Shown here: in pieces, positions 17,707 to 34,696 of the stretch | Position numbering within the stretch: the stretch's first letter is position 1 | How the letters are laid out: each line of letters opens with the position of its first letter | Source: Bacteroidia bacterium | GTDB taxonomy: Bacteria > Bacteroidota > Bacteroidia > J057 > JAIXKT01 | Direction of reading: 5' to 3' | Assembly (NCBI GenBank): GCA_026932145.1 | Contig: JAIXKT010000021.1 | Coordinates: forward strand, 1-64,000 | Length of the DNA stretch: 64,000 nucleotides | Position numbers and translations under genes: made by a program | The notes under the pieces: model-generated | The model's input: the letters and a program-made list of their open reading frames with translations, nothing else | Told to the model about the DNA's origin: nothing | Databases searched by the model: none

Positions 17707-19746
17707 ATGAGAAATAGGGCAAAACAGTTTGTAATAGTAGGATTATGCTTTTGGTCATCAGTATTATGGGTATGGGGGCAGTCTTTACCCATCCCAATGC
17801 CAATACAACTACCTACTAATAGTCCATATATTCAGGACTTTAACAATACCCCGGGAGATTCAGGGATATTATATCCAAGTGGTTGGATTGCATTTAATGG
17901 GAGGATTCCGAACCCTGTACTTTTACCTGGAACTTGGTTAACAATGCTTTCCGGAACATACAATTATGGAGGCAAAATCGGTATGCTTGGAGATAGTATC
18001 TCAAACAATCCGGGTTATTTTGTGTTGGCATTATGCAACACCGCAGAGTGTGCCGAAATGGCTATTTCTTATGACGTTGTAAAGCAATGGGAGGCCTTAT
18101 TTGCTAATTCCCGCTTGGTATTAGAATATAGCATTGACGGTCCAACTTCCGGATTTAAGTTAGTGCAGGGAACTACCTACGACTCTCGGTTTAGGCTTCC
18201 TAATTCAGTAAAGAAATATCTAAATATCTCTTTACCACGCGAGGTGCAGCGCCGCCGCCGTAATATTTGGCTGCGCTGGAAATATTCGGTAACATCAAAT
18301 GCGCTGTTTTCAAAAAATCATGACGGAATTGCTATTGATAACGTTAGAATAGACTGGATACCAGCCACTCCGCTGATTGACCTAGGCAATGATACAACCA
18401 TTTGCCCGGGGGGCTTCACCTACTTAGATGCCTCTGTGATACCGGGCGACCCTGACCCCATCTTCCCGGACCTTATTTGCGGACAACTACCTGAAATACA
18501 TGAAGTTTCCTACTTATGGTCAACAGGAGATACGATACCCAAAATTACCGTTAACGTACCTGGCACATATTGGGTTGCAGCTACTAACGTGAATGGTACT
18601 ACTTATGATACAATTCAGGTTATAGAGAAGCCGTTTATCGTTTCTCTCGGAAATGATACCACTGTTTGTGGCGGGATGATGTTAGATGCAGGTTCTCCCG
18701 GATCTGTCTATATCTGGAATACAAGTGAAGCTACCCAACGAGTGTGGGTTGATAAAACACATTGGTATCATGTGCGAGTGATTACCCCGGGCGGCTGTAT
18801 CAACGAAGATTCCGTATTTGTAACCGTGATGCCTCCTATAGAATTTGACTTAGGCTCCAATCATCAAGTCTGTCAAGGTGAACCGGTTCTGCTGGAAGCC
18901 CCATTCGATTCTGCGTATCATTATTTATGGAGCACCGGAGATACTACCAACACAATAGAGGTAACAGCACAAGGGCAATATTGGGTAGAAATTATAACCA
19001 ATACCTGTACGATAAGAGACTCAGTAAGTATTTCCTATGTTTCTTTGGAAATGAATTTAGGGGAAGATAGAGAATTATGTGTTAATGAGCCGTTGTTTGT
19101 GGGAGGAACATTCAGTCGTTATTTATGGTCAGACGGTTCATCTTTACCTTGGCTATATCCAAGTCAATCAGGGACTTACATCCTTACCGTAACCAATGAA
19201 TCTGGCTGTCAAATATCCGATACAATAGCAGTAACGATACACCACAACTCTCCAGTTGGCTTAATAGCTCCGGATACCGTTGTGGTTGGCCAAGAAGTGA
19301 TTTTTCGAGTAAATACAGCGTCTCGGGTAGAAAGTTGGTACTGGAATTTTGGGAACGGAACATTTACTGTTCTTCCCGATAGTGCTTCCACTACTTACAA
19401 CCAGCCCGGAGATTATTTACTTCAACTAATCTTGGATGACGGCGTTTGTAATGATACTATTACCAAAACTATCCATGTACAATCATCCGTGTTTAGATCC
19501 GGAGATGTTTCTTATCAATTTAAAATATATCCTAATCCTGTAACGGAAATATTAAATATCCAAATTTTCCCTTTACCGGAGAAAGCAATAGTTAAAATTT
19601 TAGACATAAATGGAAAAGTGTGGGTAACATCAAATCTTGTAAATTCCGGAAATATTGATGTAAGCAATTTACCATCAGGAATTTATGTGATAGAAACTGT
19701 ATCTGAAAATCATACTATTTTGGTTAGTAGATTTGTAAAATTATAG
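17707..19746 (+). CDS. T9SS-secreted protein with Ig-like and PKD domains
   Basis: Predicted exported protein of 679 aa. A signal peptide (1-25, ending VWGQ) is followed by an N-terminal jelly-roll-like region (about 35-220, with YIQDFNN and IDNVRIDW near its end). Four Ig-like modules follow, each opening with LGNDTTICPGG-type motifs (LGNDTTVCGG, LGSNHQVCQGE, LGEDRELCVNE), then a PKD domain (WYWNFGNG) and a T9SS type A sorting domain (YPNPVTEI to the end). The pattern is typical of large Bacteroidota adhesins or surface proteins. No enzyme motif is seen. The start codon lies just after a -7 box. Confidence 0.85.
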   Translation: MRNRAKQFVIVGLCFWSSVLWVWGQSLPIPMPIQLPTNSPYIQDFNNTPGDSGILYPSGWIAFNGRIPNPVLLPGTWLTMLSGTYNYGGKIGMLGDSISNNPGYFVLALCNTAECAEMAISYDVVKQWEALFANSRLVLEYSIDGPTSGFKLVQGTTYDSRFRLPNSVKKYLNISLPREVQRRRRNIWLRWKYSVTSNALFSKNHDGIAIDNVRIDWIPATPLIDLGNDTTICPGGFTYLDASVIPGDPDPIFPDLICGQLPEIHEVSYLWSTGDTIPKITVNVPGTYWVAATNVNGTTYDTIQVIEKPFIVSLGNDTTVCGGMMLDAGSPGSVYIWNTSEATQRVWVDKTHWYHVRVITPGGCINEDSVFVTVMPPIEFDLGSNHQVCQGEPVLLEAPFDSAYHYLWSTGDTTNTIEVTAQGQYWVEIITNTCTIRDSVSISYVSLEMNLGEDRELCVNEPLFVGGTFSRYLWSDGSSLPWLYPSQSGTYILTVTNESGCQISDTIAVTIHHNSPVGLIAPDTVVVGQEVIFRVNTASRVESWYWNFGNGTFTVLPDSASTTYNQPGDYLLQLILDDGVCNDTITKTIHVQSSVFRSGDVSYQFKIYPNPVTEILNIQIFPLPEKAIVKILDINGKVWVTSNLVNSGNIDVSNLPSGIYVIETVSENHTILVSRFVKL

Positions 19747-19765
19747 TAAATTTTTTGCTAAGGTT

Positions 19766-19803
19766 ATCGCTCAGGCACATAAAAAATGTGCCTGAACGAT
19801 TTA
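19766..19803 (+). terminator. Hairpin terminator
   Basis: Stem ATCG(ct)CAGGCACAT / ATGTGCCTG(aa)CGAT with an A-rich loop and a short T-run. It follows the stop of the PKD-domain gene by about 20 nt. Confidence 0.7.
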
Positions 19804-20018
19804 TAAATTAAACATAAATTCTAAAATATTCCTCAAAAAGTAGCAGCTAATATTTCTATTCATCACCTTTTTTTGACTAATTATGATACTAAAATGAAAC
19901 ATTTAGTCTTTAATTTCTGCGAAAACGAAAACACATAACTACAAAGTATGTATTTTCGCAACTTTAAGAAGTTTTGATGATGACAGCTAACTGGGAGTAT
20001 TTATGGTTAAAGCACAAG

Positions 20019-27947
<7,929 letters not shown>

Positions 27948-27961
27948 AACCTATTATGATG

Positions 27962-28008
27962 AAACGTTAAGAGGAGGTTATTACAAATAACCTCCTCTTA
28001 ACGTTTTT
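27962..28008 (+). terminator. Strong rho-independent terminator (21-bp perfect stem)
   Basis: Perfect inverted repeat 27962-27982 / 27986-28006 with a 3-nt loop (ACA), then T residues. It starts 14 nt after the stop of the giant gene and is the strongest terminator in the window. Confidence 0.92.
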
Positions 28009-28037
28009 CCTAAATCTATACTTGCTTAACAATACCA

Positions 28038-28076
28038 TTACTTGATATTCCTAAGCCTGAGTTGCTTGGGTAATAT
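28038..28076 (-). terminator. Hairpin downstream of the minus-strand glycosyltransferase
   Basis: Stem TTGATATT…AATATCAA continues through CCTAAGC/GCTTGGG with one bulged base. It lies 3' of the minus-strand gene ending at 28098. No clear T-run follows on the minus strand, so termination is only likely. Confidence 0.4.
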
Positions 28077-28097
28077 CAAAAATTGGTTTACTTTGAT

Positions 28098-29192
28098 TCA
28101 TTTGCTTAGCCATAAATCATAAAATATATTTTTATAACTTTTAATTGTATGCCATTTTTTAACCCATTCTATATTATCTTCTACAATATTATTGGTATAG
28201 CTTAGATTAATATTTTCTTTAATCACTGATTCCAAATTTACTGCATTTAAGTTAATTATAGGAGTATTTGGGAATAAGTATTTAATATTTGTGTCTTCTA
28301 TATAACAGAATACCACATTACCTAATATTAATGCTTCGATTGATTGAAGACCATACCATCCTATTGATAGTTGGTCAATTAAAAAATGAGATTTTTTCAT
28401 TTCATTTATCAATTCATATCTACTTAAAACATAATATTTATTACAATCATCAAAAGTTTTTTTGGGAATAACTACCTCTACTTGTATTCCATTCATCTCT
28501 TTGAGAGGCATTAGTTGGTCTATAATATAAGTGCTACCTTTAATTGATTTATTTGATGGTGAATGAAGGATTTTTAGTGGCAACTTTTTATCAAATTTAT
28601 AGTCAGCTATTTTTTGGAAATTTTCTATATCAATAAATACAGGAATGTATATTGCATCTGGGATTATTTGCAATAGATCGGGTGTTGAAACTATTATTTT
28701 GTCAGCATACTTTTTAGACAAATTAATCAATTTTAGCTGATTTTCATCAGACATCGGAAAAGGATTTATTTTTGTTTCTAAATATGTTTTTAAATTATCA
28801 TTTTTCCATTTTGAATATTTTACAGATCTAATATCAGCACCGACAAAATGCATAATAACCTTTTTACCTAGCAATTTGTATAAAAATAGTTCTAAATCTC
28901 TATATTTATAGGTTAAAATTAATTCTCCTGATAAAAAATGAAATATATCATATCGAATTAATGCTCTTAGAAAAAATAAAAATAAGTAAATGTAAACATA
29001 AAAGTTAGATTTTTTATAGATTTCGCATGTAAAAGTATATTTTGTTTCAAAATGATCTTTAGCTAAAACATATTTTGAAAATGATTCAACTTCTAATTTA
29101 TCGGAAAATTCTTCATGGATAAACTTTGTATAGTGCTCTATTCGGTAGCCAATATCTACAGCACCAAAAAGAAGTCTTTTCTTTTTCATCAA
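28098..29192 (-). CDS. Glycosyltransferase-like protein, AT-rich
   Basis: Protein of 364 aa, probably a GT-B fold transferase of the GT4/GT1 type. Seen: an N-terminal half with FHFLSGELILTYKYRDLEL and a membrane-like stretch (YVYIYLFLFFLRALI), then the C-terminal nucleotide-sugar half with LKILHSPSNKSIKGS (like the HSPSN…KGT motif of spore-coat or capsule transferases) and SIGWYGLQSIEALILGN (in place of the usual E-x7-E segment, with only one clear Glu). It is plainly more A+T-rich than the genes around it and lies next to IS DNA, so it was probably acquired by transfer. It may modify a surface polysaccharide. Donor and acceptor unknown. Confidence 0.6.
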   Translation of the reverse strand: MMKKKRLLFGAVDIGYRIEHYTKFIHEEFSDKLEVESFSKYVLAKDHFETKYTFTCEIYKKSNFYVYIYLFLFFLRALIRYDIFHFLSGELILTYKYRDLELFLYKLLGKKVIMHFVGADIRSVKYSKWKNDNLKTYLETKINPFPMSDENQLKLINLSKKYADKIIVSTPDLLQIIPDAIYIPVFIDIENFQKIADYKFDKKLPLKILHSPSNKSIKGSTYIIDQLMPLKEMNGIQVEVVIPKKTFDDCNKYYVLSRYELINEMKKSHFLIDQLSIGWYGLQSIEALILGNVVFCYIEDTNIKYLFPNTPIINLNAVNLESVIKENINLSYTNNIVEDNIEWVKKWHTIKSYKNIFYDLWLSK

Positions 29193-29211
29193 TGTTAATA
29201 AAAAGCTTGGT

Positions 29212-29345
29212 TGTGGTTCAGAAAACAGGATAAAATTCTTGGCAATAACTTTGTAGTTTATTTATAAAGCAAAATGAACGGTTACCTACTCTCATTGCCG
29301 AAGTGCAAAAATATCCAAAAACGAGATGAACAAGAACGGAACTTG
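29212..29345 (+). pseudogene. Degraded IS transposase 5' fragment, copy 1
   Basis: The DNA aligns by eye with copy 2 and with the minus-strand copy at 45679-45850: shared CTTGGCAATAA, AACGGTTAC, CTCATTGCCGAAG and the AAAAATATCCAAAAA block. Indels break the reading frame. Confidence 0.55.
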
Positions 29346-29412
29346 GAATTATTTGGTTGCGGCTTAGAAAGTATGATGAAGTTTTTGGCAATAAAGACTA
29401 ACCTTATCGTCT

Positions 29413-29487
29413 ATGCCAGAAGTCAAACAAACGGTTACTTGCCCTCATTGCCAAAGCACAAAAGCAGCTAAGAATAAATATAAATAA
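29413..29487 (+). pseudogene. Truncated transposase N-terminus with CPHC motif, copy 2
   Basis: A 24-codon frame starts MPEVKQTVTCPHCQSTKAAK and then stops. The CPHC plus following basic residues resembles the zinc-finger start of IS1-type transposases. The upstream DNA (29361-29412) also matches the other copies, so the unit is an IS end plus the first codons. Confidence 0.55.
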
Positions 29488-29582
29488 CTTATTATGAGTT
29501 AGAAGCAGAAGATTATATAGGAAAACTACTGTTAGGTTAGATATGTTATGACGCATATATTTCGTATCTTTACAAAAAAACA

Positions 29583-30041
29583 ATGATACGATACACGATT
29601 AAATTGACAAAGGAAGAAGTAGAGGAACTTCAGGCAATCATTAATAAAGGAAGCCATACTTCACAAACATTCCGTACTGCTTATATTCTGTTAAACTGCG
29701 ATGAAGGCGAATATTCTGACAAAGTAACCAATGAACAGATTAGTAAAGTACTGAAAGTAGGGATGCGAACCATAGACAGAGTTAAGAAAAAATTTATTGA
29801 AGAGGGTTTCGAGCAAGTGCTGGAACGCAGACAGACAAGCCGAAAATATGAAATAAAGATAGACGGCGAGGTGGAAGCTAAATTGGTTGCACTATGCTGT
29901 AGCGAGCCACCCAAAGGATTTGCAAAATGGTCTTTGCGATTGTTAGCAGATAAGATGGTAGAGCTGAATTACGTGGACAGCATATCTTATGTTTCGGTTG
30001 GGAATGTTTTAAAAAAAATGAACTTAAGCCTTGGAAAGTAA
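29583..30041 (+). CDS. IS630 transposase, ORF A (helix-turn-helix part)
   Basis: First frame of the transposase, 152 aa. It carries two helix-turn-helix DNA-binding segments: TNEQISKVLKVGMRTIDRVKK and the part containing FAKWSLRLLADKMVELNYV. The frame reaches a run of eight A (30011-30018) after VGNVL and stops 23 nt later. A -1 slip in this run would join it to ORF B and recreate the conserved KKNELKPWK stretch, so programmed frameshifting is likely rather than mutation. The family normally encodes one product of about 340-370 aa, which the fused protein would match. Confidence 0.8.
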   Translation: MIRYTIKLTKEEVEELQAIINKGSHTSQTFRTAYILLNCDEGEYSDKVTNEQISKVLKVGMRTIDRVKKKFIEEGFEQVLERRQTSRKYEIKIDGEVEAKLVALCCSEPPKGFAKWSLRLLADKMVELNYVDSISYVSVGNVLKKMNLSLGK

Positions 30042-30712
30042 AAGGTTGGGTAATTCCACCGGAAAAAAGTAGTGAGTTTGTAGCACATATGGAAAATGTA
30101 TTGGATGTTTATAAAAGACCTTACAATGAAGAAAACCCCGTTGTTTGCATGGATGAGTCACCAAAGCAATTGATAGAAAGCAAGAACAATTCTCCCATGA
30201 CTCCGGGTTATGAAAAGCGGGAAGATTATGAATACACCAGACATGGTGTTGTCAATATATTTATGGCAAACGAGCCATTGAAAAGCAAACGTTTGGTTGA
30301 AGTAACGCAGACAAAAACCAAAAAAGATTGGGCAATGTTTGTAAAAAGAATAGCTGATGAAATGTATCCGGAAGCGAAGAAGATAACTTTGGTAATGGAT
30401 AATTTTAAAACCCATTCCCCATCGGCATTATATGAAATGTTTGAACCGCAGGAAGCAAAACGAATTTGGGACAGGTTTGAATTTGTATATACTCCTAAAC
30501 ACGGAAGTTGGCTAAATATGGCAGAAATAGAATTACACGTTCTAAACCATCAATGTTTGAATAGGCATATCGCAAAAATAGAAAATATTGTCAGCGAAGT
30601 AGAGGCTTGGCAACAACACAGAAACAACAAAAATGGTAAAATCAATTGGCAATTTACAACAAACGATGCAAGGCAAAAACTCAGAAGACTTTATCCGTTA
30701 ATTTACGATTAA
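30017..30712 (+). CDS. IS630 transposase, ORF B (DDE catalytic part)
   Basis: Second frame, read after a -1 shift at the A8 run; a separate ATG at 30089 also exists. The DDE triad is visible: first Asp in VVCMDESPKQ, second Asp in LVMDNFKTHSPS, and Glu in HGSWLNMAEIELH. The C-terminal segment (VSEVEAWQQHRN…INWQFTTNDARQKL) is typical of IS630 transposases. No other break is seen, so the element could be active if the shift occurs. Confidence 0.85.
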   Translation, partial: NELKPWKVKGWVIPPEKSSEFVAHMENVLDVYKRPYNEENPVVCMDESPKQLIESKNNSPMTPGYEKREDYEYTRHGVVNIFMANEPLKSKRLVEVTQTKTKKDWAMFVKRIADEMYPEAKKITLVMDNFKTHSPSALYEMFEPQEAKRIWDRFEFVYTPKHGSWLNMAEIELHVLNHQCLNRHIAKIENIVSEVEAWQQHRNNKNGKINWQFTTNDARQKLRRLYPLIYD

Positions 30713-30738
30713 CATAACAGTATGTTTGTTTCCTAACT

Positions 30739-31049
30739 GGCGATAAGTTTTCGCGTCCAGTAAATACGAGGCAATTATAGTCTCTTTCTCTTGTTCTGTT
30801 TTTACTGCTTTTTTCTCTGTGGTTACACTTTTTTGTGTAAACCTATTTTAGGGCGAGACAGTTGGCGGAAATCCTTGTTTGGATGAAGGTAAGTGAACAA
30901 CTATTTCGTTTTTTATTATATCTTTGCTAAGTACTTTGTACATAAGGGGTGGTTCTGAAATAATTATGTTTTGTGACACAAATCTCAACAACCCTTTTCA
31001 ATTTTTTAAAATAAGTTTAAATTACTTCTACCTCAAATACTAAATAGAA
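30739..31049. other. Intergenic stretch between the IS and the YrdC gene
   Basis: About 310 bp without a gene. It contains a half-site (30838-30862, GTGTAAACC…GGGCGAGAC) similar to one arm of the palindrome at 45619-45672, and a -7-like TATCTTTG at 30919-30926 that could drive the downstream YrdC-murB pair with a leader of about 120 nt. Confidence 0.5.
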
Positions 31050-31676
31050 ATGCTTTTGCCGATACATCCTAAAAATCCACCGGAGAGGCTGCTCCAAAAA
31101 GTGGTGGATTGTTTACGTAAAGACGGAGTTATCATTTACCCTACCGATACCGTTTATGGGCTTGGCTGCGATATTTATTCCAAAAAAGGTATTGAGCGGA
31201 TTTGTAAAATCAAGAATATCTCGCCGGAAAAGTCCAACTTCTCTTGTATCTGCGAAAGCGTTTCTATCATTTCTGATTATGCTGTTCAGGTTTCTACGTC
31301 TATCTATAAAATGATGAAGCGTACCTTACCCGGCCCCTATACCTATGTTTTAAGAGCTTCTAAAAAAATCCCCCGCCATTTTCAGTCCGAACGAAAAACT
31401 GTCGGAATCCGCGTGGTCGATAATCATATTGTAACCGATTTAGTCCGGCTACTTGGTAACCCAATGCTAACCACATCTTTACGGGAAGATGATAATATTT
31501 TGGAATACCTTACCGACCCAGAATTGATTCACGAAAAATATAAATCCATAGTAGATATGGTGATTGACGGAGGCCAGGGAGGAATTATCCCTTCCACATT
31601 GGTAGATTGCAGTTTTGAAGATGACACTTTTGAGGTGATTCGTGAAGGCGCAGGCAGTTTAGAACTGTTATATTGA
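31050..31676 (+). CDS. YrdC/Sua5-family protein, YciO-like threonylcarbamoyl-AMP synthase
   Basis: Protein of 208 aa, the length of E. coli YciO, consisting of one YrdC domain. True TsaC/Sua5 makes threonylcarbamoyl-AMP for the t6A modification of ANN-decoding tRNAs; YciO-type members may have weaker or other activity. Visible: YPTDTVYGLGCD near residue 30, the KIKN…KSNFSCIC segment lining the nucleotide pocket, PGPYTYVLRASKKIP, and GIRVVDNHI. The C-terminal Sua5 domain is absent. murB follows after 6 nt, so the two are likely co-transcribed. Confidence 0.82.
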   Translation: MLLPIHPKNPPERLLQKVVDCLRKDGVIIYPTDTVYGLGCDIYSKKGIERICKIKNISPEKSNFSCICESVSIISDYAVQVSTSIYKMMKRTLPGPYTYVLRASKKIPRHFQSERKTVGIRVVDNHIVTDLVRLLGNPMLTTSLREDDNILEYLTDPELIHEKYKSIVDMVIDGGQGGIIPSTLVDCSFEDDTFEVIREGAGSLELLY

Positions 31677-31682
31677 AATAAA

Positions 31683-32681
31683 ATGCCCGTCTCTTTAAAA
31701 AATCTCACCACTTTTGGAATTGAAGCTACTTGCGCTGAACTATATGAAGTACATTCACCGGAACAAATACCATCCTATCATGGAATATTGTCAGAACCAC
31801 ATTTGATTTTAGGTGGTGGAAGTAATATTCTGATTACCAAAAATTTAGAAATTCCGGTTATTGCTATCCGGAACCAAGGAATCCACATAGAACAAGAAAA
31901 CCAGTCAAATATATGGGTGAAAGTTGGTGCTGGAGTAGTTTGGGACGAGTTGGTTCATTGGGCAGTATCAAATGGTTTTGGGGGCGTTGAAAATCTATCG
32001 CTAATACCCGGCCGCGTAGGAGCTGCACCCGTTCAAAATATTGGTGCTTACGGAGTTGAAATTGCAAACGCCTTAAAATCAGTAACTGCGTGGGATAAAT
32101 TTACCCAAAGATTCTGCCAAATTTCCGTACAGGATTGCCAATTAGGCTATCGAGACAGCTATTTTAAGCAAAAAGGTAAAGATAGATTTATAATCACAGA
32201 AGTAACACTTTGCCTACAGAAACCTCCTACCTACAAACCTATCTTAAGTTATGGTACTGTTTTAGAAGAGCTTAGGAAAAACTATCTTGAGCCATTTACG
32301 ATTCAACAAGTTCGGGATACGATAGTCGAAATTCGCCGTACGAAACTTCCTGACCCAAAAGTTACCGGAAATGCAGGCAGCTTTTTCAAAAACCCGATTA
32401 TCTCCTATGAACAATTTGTTGAACTGCAAAAAGATTTTCCAGCGATAGTTCATTATCGAGTTCATAATGAAATTAAATTAGCTGCGGGTTGGCTTATCGA
32501 ACAAATAGGCTGGAAAGGGTACCGGCAAGGTGATGTTGGTTGCCACCCCAAGCAAGCCTTAGTGCTGGTAAACTACGGAAAAGCCACCGGCACCGAAGTA
32601 TGGGAACTCGCCCAAAAAATTCAACAAAGTATTTTCCAGAAGTTCAACGTAAAGTTAGAACCGGAAGTAAATGTTTACTAA
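31683..32681 (+). CDS. murB: UDP-N-acetylenolpyruvoylglucosamine reductase
   Basis: Cytoplasmic FAD enzyme that reduces UDP-GlcNAc-enolpyruvate with NADPH to UDP-MurNAc, the second committed step of peptidoglycan precursor synthesis. 332 aa, the size of type I MurB. Visible: LILGGGSNILI (FAD pyrophosphate loop), SLIPGRVGAAPVQNIGAYGVE written here as IPGRVGAAPVQNIGAYG, YRDSYFKQ (Tyr loop of type I enzymes), GNAGSFFKNP with the catalytic Ser, and a final EPEVNVY with the acid-base Glu. The start lies 6 nt after the YrdC gene. Confidence 0.95.
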   Translation: MPVSLKNLTTFGIEATCAELYEVHSPEQIPSYHGILSEPHLILGGGSNILITKNLEIPVIAIRNQGIHIEQENQSNIWVKVGAGVVWDELVHWAVSNGFGGVENLSLIPGRVGAAPVQNIGAYGVEIANALKSVTAWDKFTQRFCQISVQDCQLGYRDSYFKQKGKDRFIITEVTLCLQKPPTYKPILSYGTVLEELRKNYLEPFTIQQVRDTIVEIRRTKLPDPKVTGNAGSFFKNPIISYEQFVELQKDFPAIVHYRVHNEIKLAAGWLIEQIGWKGYRQGDVGCHPKQALVLVNYGKATGTEVWELAQKIQQSIFQKFNVKLEPEVNVY

Positions 32682-32707
32682 TACGTTACGTTATTCATCA
32701 ACTCTAA

Positions 32708-34684
32708 TTATTCCATTTCTATCAGTTGTGTAGCGGCAGCCACAACAGCACCCGCCGCTACATAGATAGCCTTCACAACTCCATCTGTATGTGCCCGAAC
32801 TGTGTTTTCCATTTTCATAGATTCCATAATCAACAGTGCTTCTCCTGCCTGTACTCTTTGGCCGGCCTCCACTAATACCCGCAGTATTTTACCCGGCATC
32901 GGAGAATGATAGCTGTTTTCGTGCTCTATATTTACCGGTTCAATAAATCTCGGTACTATTATTAACTCATAGTTTCCTAAGCTAATATTCTGTAAACCAA
33001 TCTGTTTCTCGTAAATATAATAATCAAAGTGATACTGTCTATTCCCAAAAGTAAAGCGAATAGCTTCTTCTGAATAAGCCAATAGGTTGGAAGAAGCGAA
33101 TTGTCCGTCTAACTTAATACAGATTTGAGAATCTCCATTTAAATTATAACAAACTGATTCAGCGTATTCTACATTTTTATTTATCCAAGAAAAGCGGCGA
33201 GTAGTTTTATCAAAAGGATTATTTCGCCAGCCGGCGGGAATACCGGGTAAATTGACTTGCGCGTTTCGGTCATTTAAAATACAGCACCAAAGTGCAGCTA
33301 TCTGTACTTCAATGGGAAGGGTTGCCTGAATAGGAGAAAGGAGTTCAGTTCGATAATCTTGAACAAAACGGGTATTTAGGTTTCCGGATAAATACTGCGG
33401 GTGTTCTATTAGGTTTTTCAAAAAAGATAGATTTGTAGTTAAGCCAAGTATGATGGTTTCGGCTAATACCTTGGACATTAATCTGTTGGCATCTTGCCGG
33501 TTTTTTCCCCAAGTAATAACCTTAGCAATCATCGGGTCATAATAGATAGATATTTCATTTCCTTCGGTAACTCCTGAATCTATTCGTGCATACGGGGATG
33601 TTTTCCAACGATGGATTGTTCCTGTACAAGGAAGAAACTGATTGTCAGGTGATTCTGCATATAGTCGTACTTCAACAGCAGCACCATTTAGCGGTATTTC
33701 TGATTGTTTTAGGGGGATTTTTTCTCCTTCAGAAATCATAATTTGCCATTCTACTAAGTCTAAGCCGGTAATAGCTTCGGTTACGGGATGTTCTACCTGC
33801 AAACGGGTGTTTACTTCTAAAAAGTAAAATTTATCGTCTGGTGTCAAGATAAACTCTACTGTTCCGGCATTTGTATAGTTTGCTGCTTTTGCGATTCTGA
33901 TAGCTGCTTCGCCCATCGCTTGGCGAAGTTCCGGTTTCGTTAATAATGCCGGCGAAGGTGCTTCTTCTATGATTTTTTGATGCCGGCGTTGAATAGAGCA
34001 TTCTCTTTCATGGAGATACACTAAGTTACCGTGAGTATCTCCCATAATTTGTATTTCTATGTGCCTAACGGTTTCAAAATAACGTTCAAGCAGTAGCGTA
34101 TCATTGCCGAAAGCGGCTAAGGCTTCACGTTTGGCACTTTCTATTCCGTGCAAAAGTTCATTTTCATGCTGAACGACCCTCATTCCTTTTCCGCCGCCTC
34201 CGGCTGCTGCTTTAATTAATATGGGAAATCCGATTTTGAGAGCTTCTTCGGCTAATTTATCTGTGGCCTGTTCTTCTCCGTGATAGCCCGGCACTACCGG
34301 TACATTGTGAGCAATAGCTAAATCTTTAGCCTTTTTTTTAGAACCTATGCAAGTTATGGCTGCTGAAGTTGGACCGATAAATATAATCCCGGCTTGTTCA
34401 CAAGAGAGCGCAAAGTGTTCATTTTCAGAAAGAAATCCATATCCGGGGTGAATAGCATCTGCGCCTGATAACTTTGCTGCCTCGATAATGCGTGTTTGAT
34501 TCAAGTAAGAATCTATACTGGGGGCTGCGCCAATACAAACGGCTTCATCTGCTTGCTGAACATGGGGTGAATTTGTATCTGCTTCTGAATACACCGCAAC
34601 TGTTTGAATTCCCAAGCGAGCACAGGTATGTATAACTCTGCACGCAATCTCTCCACGATTAGCTATTAAAACCTTCCGAATCAT
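32708..34684 (-). CDS. Biotin-dependent acyl-CoA carboxylase alpha subunit
   Basis: Protein of 658 aa fusing biotin carboxylase and biotin carrier, the layout of methylcrotonyl-CoA or propionyl-CoA carboxylase alpha subunits. It uses ATP and bicarbonate to carboxylate biotin; a separate beta subunit, not in this window, would pass the carboxyl to the acyl-CoA. Visible: MIRKVLIANRGEIACRV, the ATP-grasp loop AAAGGGGKGMRVV, EVNTRLQVEHPVTE, and the C-terminal biotin site ESMKMENT (Lys biotinylated; Ser where most have Ala). Length and composition favour the methylcrotonyl type, but this is not decisive. The start follows a TAACTTTG box by 4 nt. It consumes bicarbonate, as the DAB cluster supplies, but the genes are 18 kb apart. 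Confidence 0.88.
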   Translation of the reverse strand: MIRKVLIANRGEIACRVIHTCARLGIQTVAVYSEADTNSPHVQQADEAVCIGAAPSIDSYLNQTRIIEAAKLSGADAIHPGYGFLSENEHFALSCEQAGIIFIGPTSAAITCIGSKKKAKDLAIAHNVPVVPGYHGEEQATDKLAEEALKIGFPILIKAAAGGGGKGMRVVQHENELLHGIESAKREALAAFGNDTLLLERYFETVRHIEIQIMGDTHGNLVYLHERECSIQRRHQKIIEEAPSPALLTKPELRQAMGEAAIRIAKAANYTNAGTVEFILTPDDKFYFLEVNTRLQVEHPVTEAITGLDLVEWQIMISEGEKIPLKQSEIPLNGAAVEVRLYAESPDNQFLPCTGTIHRWKTSPYARIDSGVTEGNEISIYYDPMIAKVITWGKNRQDANRLMSKVLAETIILGLTTNLSFLKNLIEHPQYLSGNLNTRFVQDYRTELLSPIQATLPIEVQIAALWCCILNDRNAQVNLPGIPAGWRNNPFDKTTRRFSWINKNVEYAESVCYNLNGDSQICIKLDGQFASSNLLAYSEEAIRFTFGNRQYHFDYYIYEKQIGLQNISLGNYELIIVPRFIEPVNIEHENSYHSPMPGKILRVLVEAGQRVQAGEALLIMESMKMENTVRAHTDGVVKAIYVAAGAVVAAATQLIEME

Positions 34685-34688
34685 AATA

Positions 34689-34696
34689 CAAAGTTA
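34689..34696 (-). promoter_or_regulatory. -7 box of the carboxylase gene; predicted leaderless start
   Basis: On the minus strand TAACTTTG ends 4 nt before the ATG whose A is at 34684. Confidence 0.55.

Larger units (their letters stand above)
29193..29582. other. Gene-poor stretch with IS fragments
   Basis: 390 bp without an intact gene. It holds two degraded copies of the same IS 5' end (29212-29345 and 29361-29487) and the presumed left end of the IS630 element near 29530. An open frame spanning both copies is out of frame with the recognisable transposase reading and is not taken as a gene. Confidence 0.7.
29530..30738 (+). mobile_element. IS630-family insertion sequence
   Basis: About 1.2 kb with a two-frame DDE transposase. 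The likely ends share GTTAGG (left, 29531-29536) and its complement CCTAAC (right, 30732-30737), with GTTATG further inside both ends but at different spacing, so the terminal repeats are short and imperfect. IS630 elements normally insert at TA; the flanks are AT-rich but no certain target duplication was identified. Confidence 0.7.

Noticed and set aside
29274-29471. 65-aa open frame before the IS630 element
   Set aside because: It crosses two copies of an IS fragment in the wrong frame; the recognisable CPHC reading is in another frame.
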